From the NCBI GenBank assembly GCA_015662175.1, contig DQUR01000044.1, positions 1 to 8,430 on the forward strand: a stretch of DNA of 8,430 nt. Direction: 5' to 3'. Shown one piece after another: positions 6,495-8,430 of the stretch (the stretch's first letter is position 1; each line of letters begins with the position of its first letter). Origin of the DNA: Thermococcus paralvinellae (GTDB taxonomy: Archaea; Methanobacteriota_B; Thermococci; Thermococcales; Thermococcaceae). The notes under the pieces are model-generated. The model did no database searches. It was not told the origin of the DNA and worked only from the letters and a program-made list of their open reading frames with translations. The position numbers were made by a program, and so were the translations under genes.

Positions 6495-7231
6495 CAATAC
6501 ATCACCCTGGCCTTGTAACCAGCTATGCGCATGATTCTTTCTGCAAGCTCCATAAATGCCTTTGCTCCCTCTGATTTGGGCTTGTGTGCAACAACTGGAA
6601 CTCCCTCAAGGGTAGCTTCTCTAATAGCAGGGTCCTCTGGTATTACAGCTAGGAGAGGGATTTCCATAACATCTTCAGCGGCTTCTGGAGGTATGTCATT
6701 CTCACTCCGCCCATACCTGTTCAGTATAAAGCCCAAGATAGCGAGCCCAGCCTTTTTAAGGACAATTCCAACCTTCATCGAATCGGTTATGCACGAAATT
6801 TCGGGGTTTGTTACAATTACAGCTTCTTCTCCGCTCAACATGGCACTCATGGCATCCATCTGTAATCCTGCAGGACAGTCAATTAAAACAAAATCAAACC
6901 TGCCTTTCAAAGGTTTGATAACATTCGGAAGGTTTCTTGGATCTGCTTTTATAACATGCTCCCAATCGACCGCTGCGGGTATGACGTGGACATTCTCATA
7001 CTTGGTGGCATATATTGAATCATCTACCCTTGCATCCCCAGCAAGGACATCATGAAGTGTAACATCAACGTCATCGAGACCCATAATCAGGCTTAAGTTT
7101 GCCATGGTTAAATCGGCATCAACGGCACAGACCTTTTGTCCGTATTTGCCAAGGGCAATTGCAAGGTTGGCTGTGACGGTTGTTTTTCCAGTTCCCCCCT
7201 TACCTGAAACAATTGAGATTAATCTCCCCAT
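6494..7231 (-). CDS. minD: MinD/ParA-family ATPase
   Basis: A 245-residue deviant-Walker ATPase. The Walker A is KGGTGKTT (11-18) with the signature lysine K11. The A' motif is VDADL (37-41), the switch II region is DCPAGL (118-123), and TNPE (141-144) and NRYGR (171-175) match MinD nucleotide-contact segments. Such proteins dimerise on ATP and use ATP/ADP cycling to position cargo. Archaea usually encode several MinD paralogues without MinC or MinE, with roles such as placing motility or chemotaxis structures, so the symbol is by family only. The C-terminal segment AERIMRIAGYKARVMY could be a short amphipathic helix but is not a clear membrane-targeting sequence. The ATG at 7229-7231 follows AGGTGGGATA. 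It is probably the first gene of a unit with the GPN GTPase (TGATG overlap) and asnB, and diverges from the PIN-domain ATPase gene. Confidence 0.92.
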   Translation of the reverse strand: MGRLISIVSGKGGTGKTTVTANLAIALGKYGQKVCAVDADLTMANLSLIMGLDDVDVTLHDVLAGDARVDDSIYATKYENVHVIPAAVDWEHVIKADPRNLPNVIKPLKGRFDFVLIDCPAGLQMDAMSAMLSGEEAVIVTNPEISCITDSMKVGIVLKKAGLAILGFILNRYGRSENDIPPEAAEDVMEIPLLAVIPEDPAIREATLEGVPVVAHKPKSEGAKAFMELAERIMRIAGYKARVMY

Positions 7232-7263
7232 TATCCCACCTTCACCCCCTATGCTCCCAAACC

Positions 7264-7271
7264 TTTATGAA
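7264..7271 (+). promoter_or_regulatory. possible TATA box for the PIN-domain ATPase gene
   Basis: TTTATGAA preceded by CCAAACC. It is centred about 50 nt before the ATG at 7317, which predicts a leader of about 20-25 nt that keeps the GAGGTGA ribosome binding site at 7306-7312. Confidence 0.38.
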
Positions 7272-7276
7272 GTTTT

Positions 7277-7284
7277 AGTTATAG
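7277..7284 (-). promoter_or_regulatory. possible TATA box for the MinD-GPN-asnB unit
   Basis: Minus strand CTATAACT, centred about 49 nt before the ATG at 7231, predicting a leader of about 23 nt that includes AGGTGGG. It lies 5 nt from the plus-strand TATA candidate. If both are real, the two divergent promoters cannot easily be occupied at the same time. Confidence 0.33.
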
Positions 7285-7316
7285 CCTACACAGGATACGT
7301 TCCGCGAGGTGAGAGT

Positions 7317-8430
7317 ATGAAGGTATTCGTTGCAGACACAAGCGTGATTGTGGATGGGAGGCTGACCCAGTATCTGGAGAGCTTAAAAGAGAGAGTCAGG
7401 GTAATCATTCCAGAGGCTGTTGTCGCTGAAATTGAGCACCAAGCCAACGAAGGCAAAGCAATAGGACATGTGGGACTGGAAGAGCTTAAGAAGCTAAGAA
7501 AAATGGCGGATGAAAATAAAATTTCACTTGAATTTTATGGGGAGAGACCGGAGCTCTGGCAGATCAGGAAAGCAAAAGCCGGGGAAATAGACCATATGGT
7601 CAGGGAAGTTGCGAGAGAGCTCAATGCAGTTCTCATCACCGGGGATCAGGTTCAGAGGGACATTGCAATAGCCAAGGGAATTGAGGTTGTCTATTTAACA
7701 GCCAGAAAGGAAGTCAAGCATCGCCTGGAGGACTTCTTTGACGAGCACACCATGAGTGTTCATCTTAAAGCCGGTGTAAAGCCATTAGCTAAGAAGGGAA
7801 AACCCGGTGAATGGCGTTTAGTTTCAATTCGGGATGATCCGTTAAGGGACGAGGAACTCGAGGAGATAGCGGATGACATAGTTGAGAGGGCAAGGAGGGA
7901 TCCAGAATCTTTCATTGAACTTGACGAGCCAGGGGCAACTGTTGTTCAGCTCAGGAATTATCGTATTGTGATTGCAAAGCCTCCATTTGCCGACAGAATT
8001 GAAATTACAGCCGTAAGACCAATCACCAAGCTCAGCATTAAAGATTACGAGCCCTCTGAAAAGCTCTTGGAGAGGTTAACTGATAAAGCCCAGGGAATAC
8101 TTATTGCAGGTGCCCCCGGGGAAGGTAAAACAACCTTTGCTCAGGCACTGGCTGAGTACTATGCTTCAATGGGTAGAATAGTTAAGACAATGGAAAAGCC
8201 AAGGGATCTGCAGGTGAGCGAGGAGATAACCCAGTATACAGCTCTTAGTGGCAGGATGGAAAAAACGGGGGATGTTCTGCTTTTGGTTAGGCCAGATTAC
8301 ACAATATTCGATGAGATGAGAAAGACGAGCGACTTCAAGATTTACGCAGATCTAAGACTGGCTGGAGTTGGCATGATTGGTGTGGTTCATGCCACCAAAC
8401 CCATTGATGCAATTCAGCGTTTCATTGGAA
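7317..8430 (+). CDS. PIN-domain / secretion-type ATPase, PINA-like (partial, 3' end outside the window)
   Basis: The frame is open from ATG 7317-7319 to the right edge: 371 codons of a protein usually about 600 residues long. Residues 1-130 form a PIN (VapC-type) nuclease-fold domain beginning MKVFVADTSVIVDG, with candidate metal-binding acids D7, E38, D92 and D110 (LITGDQVQRDIA). A linker (about 145-245) leads to a PilT/VirB11-type ATPase domain with Walker A GAPGEGKTT (265-273), an acidic IFDEMRKTSDF segment (330-340) and HATKPIDAIQRFIG (358-371). Family members usually end in a KH domain, which would lie beyond the window. The Sulfolobus relative PINA is a hexameric ATPase reported to work with the helicase Hjm/Hel308 and resolvase Hjc in Holliday junction processing. 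A role in DNA repair is therefore inferred, not toxin activity. GAGGTGA lies 4 nt before the ATG. It diverges from the MinD-like gene. Confidence 0.9.
   Translation, partial: MKVFVADTSVIVDGRLTQYLESLKERVRVIIPEAVVAEIEHQANEGKAIGHVGLEELKKLRKMADENKISLEFYGERPELWQIRKAKAGEIDHMVREVARELNAVLITGDQVQRDIAIAKGIEVVYLTARKEVKHRLEDFFDEHTMSVHLKAGVKPLAKKGKPGEWRLVSIRDDPLRDEELEEIADDIVERARRDPESFIELDEPGATVVQLRNYRIVIAKPPFADRIEITAVRPITKLSIKDYEPSEKLLERLTDKAQGILIAGAPGEGKTTFAQALAEYYASMGRIVKTMEKPRDLQVSEEITQYTALSGRMEKTGDVLLLVRPDYTIFDEMRKTSDFKIYADLRLAGVGMIGVVHATKPIDAIQRFIG

Noticed and set aside
6525..7055. A 176-codon plus-strand frame opposite the MinD-like gene.
   Set aside because: The minus-strand frame carries unmistakable MinD motifs. 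The opposite frame has a low-complexity Ser/Ala/Ile-rich composition typical of an antisense shadow.
7317..7710. The PIN domain as a VapC-type toxin with a nearby VapB antitoxin.
   Set aside because: The PIN domain is fused in frame to a PilT/VirB11-type ATPase, and no small antitoxin frame precedes it. This is the PINA-like architecture, not a toxin-antitoxin pair.

Overview
The window looks like a chromosomal segment of a hyperthermophilic euryarchaeon, most likely a Thermococcales species (Thermococcus, Pyrococcus or Palaeococcus). The reasons are the Sua5, GPN-loop GTPase, MinD-type ATPase and PIN-domain ATPase protein types, arginine codons that are mostly AGA/AGG, Shine-Dalgarno sequences of the GGTGA type 4-7 nt before starts, archaeal TATA-like boxes in the gaps, and dense packing. 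No genus can be fixed from sequence reading alone.

Layout. Seven genes lie head to tail on the minus strand and one diverges on the plus strand at the right end. In minus-strand transcription order from about 7230 leftwards they are: a MinD/ParA-type ATPase (6494-7231); a GPN-loop GTPase (5751-6494) that overlaps it by one base in a TGATG junction; a glutamine-dependent asparagine synthetase, AsnB type (4282-5727), 23 nt further on; a 137-nt gap with two TATA-like boxes and a 9-nt direct repeat; a secreted protein with a cell-wall-binding-repeat-2-like domain (2903-4144); a GT4-type glycosyltransferase (1827-2861); Sua5, the threonylcarbamoyl-AMP synthase of tRNA t6A formation (681-1706); and a TPR/SNAP-like helical repeat protein (start at 620, runs off the left edge). 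On the plus strand a PIN-domain/secretion-type ATPase resembling the archaeal recombination factor PINA starts at 7317 and runs off the right edge. It shares an 85-nt divergent promoter region with the MinD gene.

How the genes fit together. MinD-like, GPN and AsnB very probably form one transcription unit. The secreted CWB2-like protein and the glycosyltransferase, 41 nt apart, may be a cell-surface pair. Sua5 and the TPR protein look like independent single genes or loosely linked units.

Several starts needed a decision. At four genes a TTG or GTG a few codons upstream sits on or beside the ribosome binding site, and a start further in is better. The clearest case is AsnB, where only a TTG start at 5727 puts the catalytic cysteine at the N-terminus. 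No gap exceeds 140 nt, and I see no rRNA, tRNA, CRISPR array, insertion sequence or prophage. Most of the window is core archaeal housekeeping. The least understood items are the secreted CWB2-like protein with its upstream region, the glycosyltransferase beside it, and the partial TPR protein. I found no convincing previously undescribed multi-gene system.
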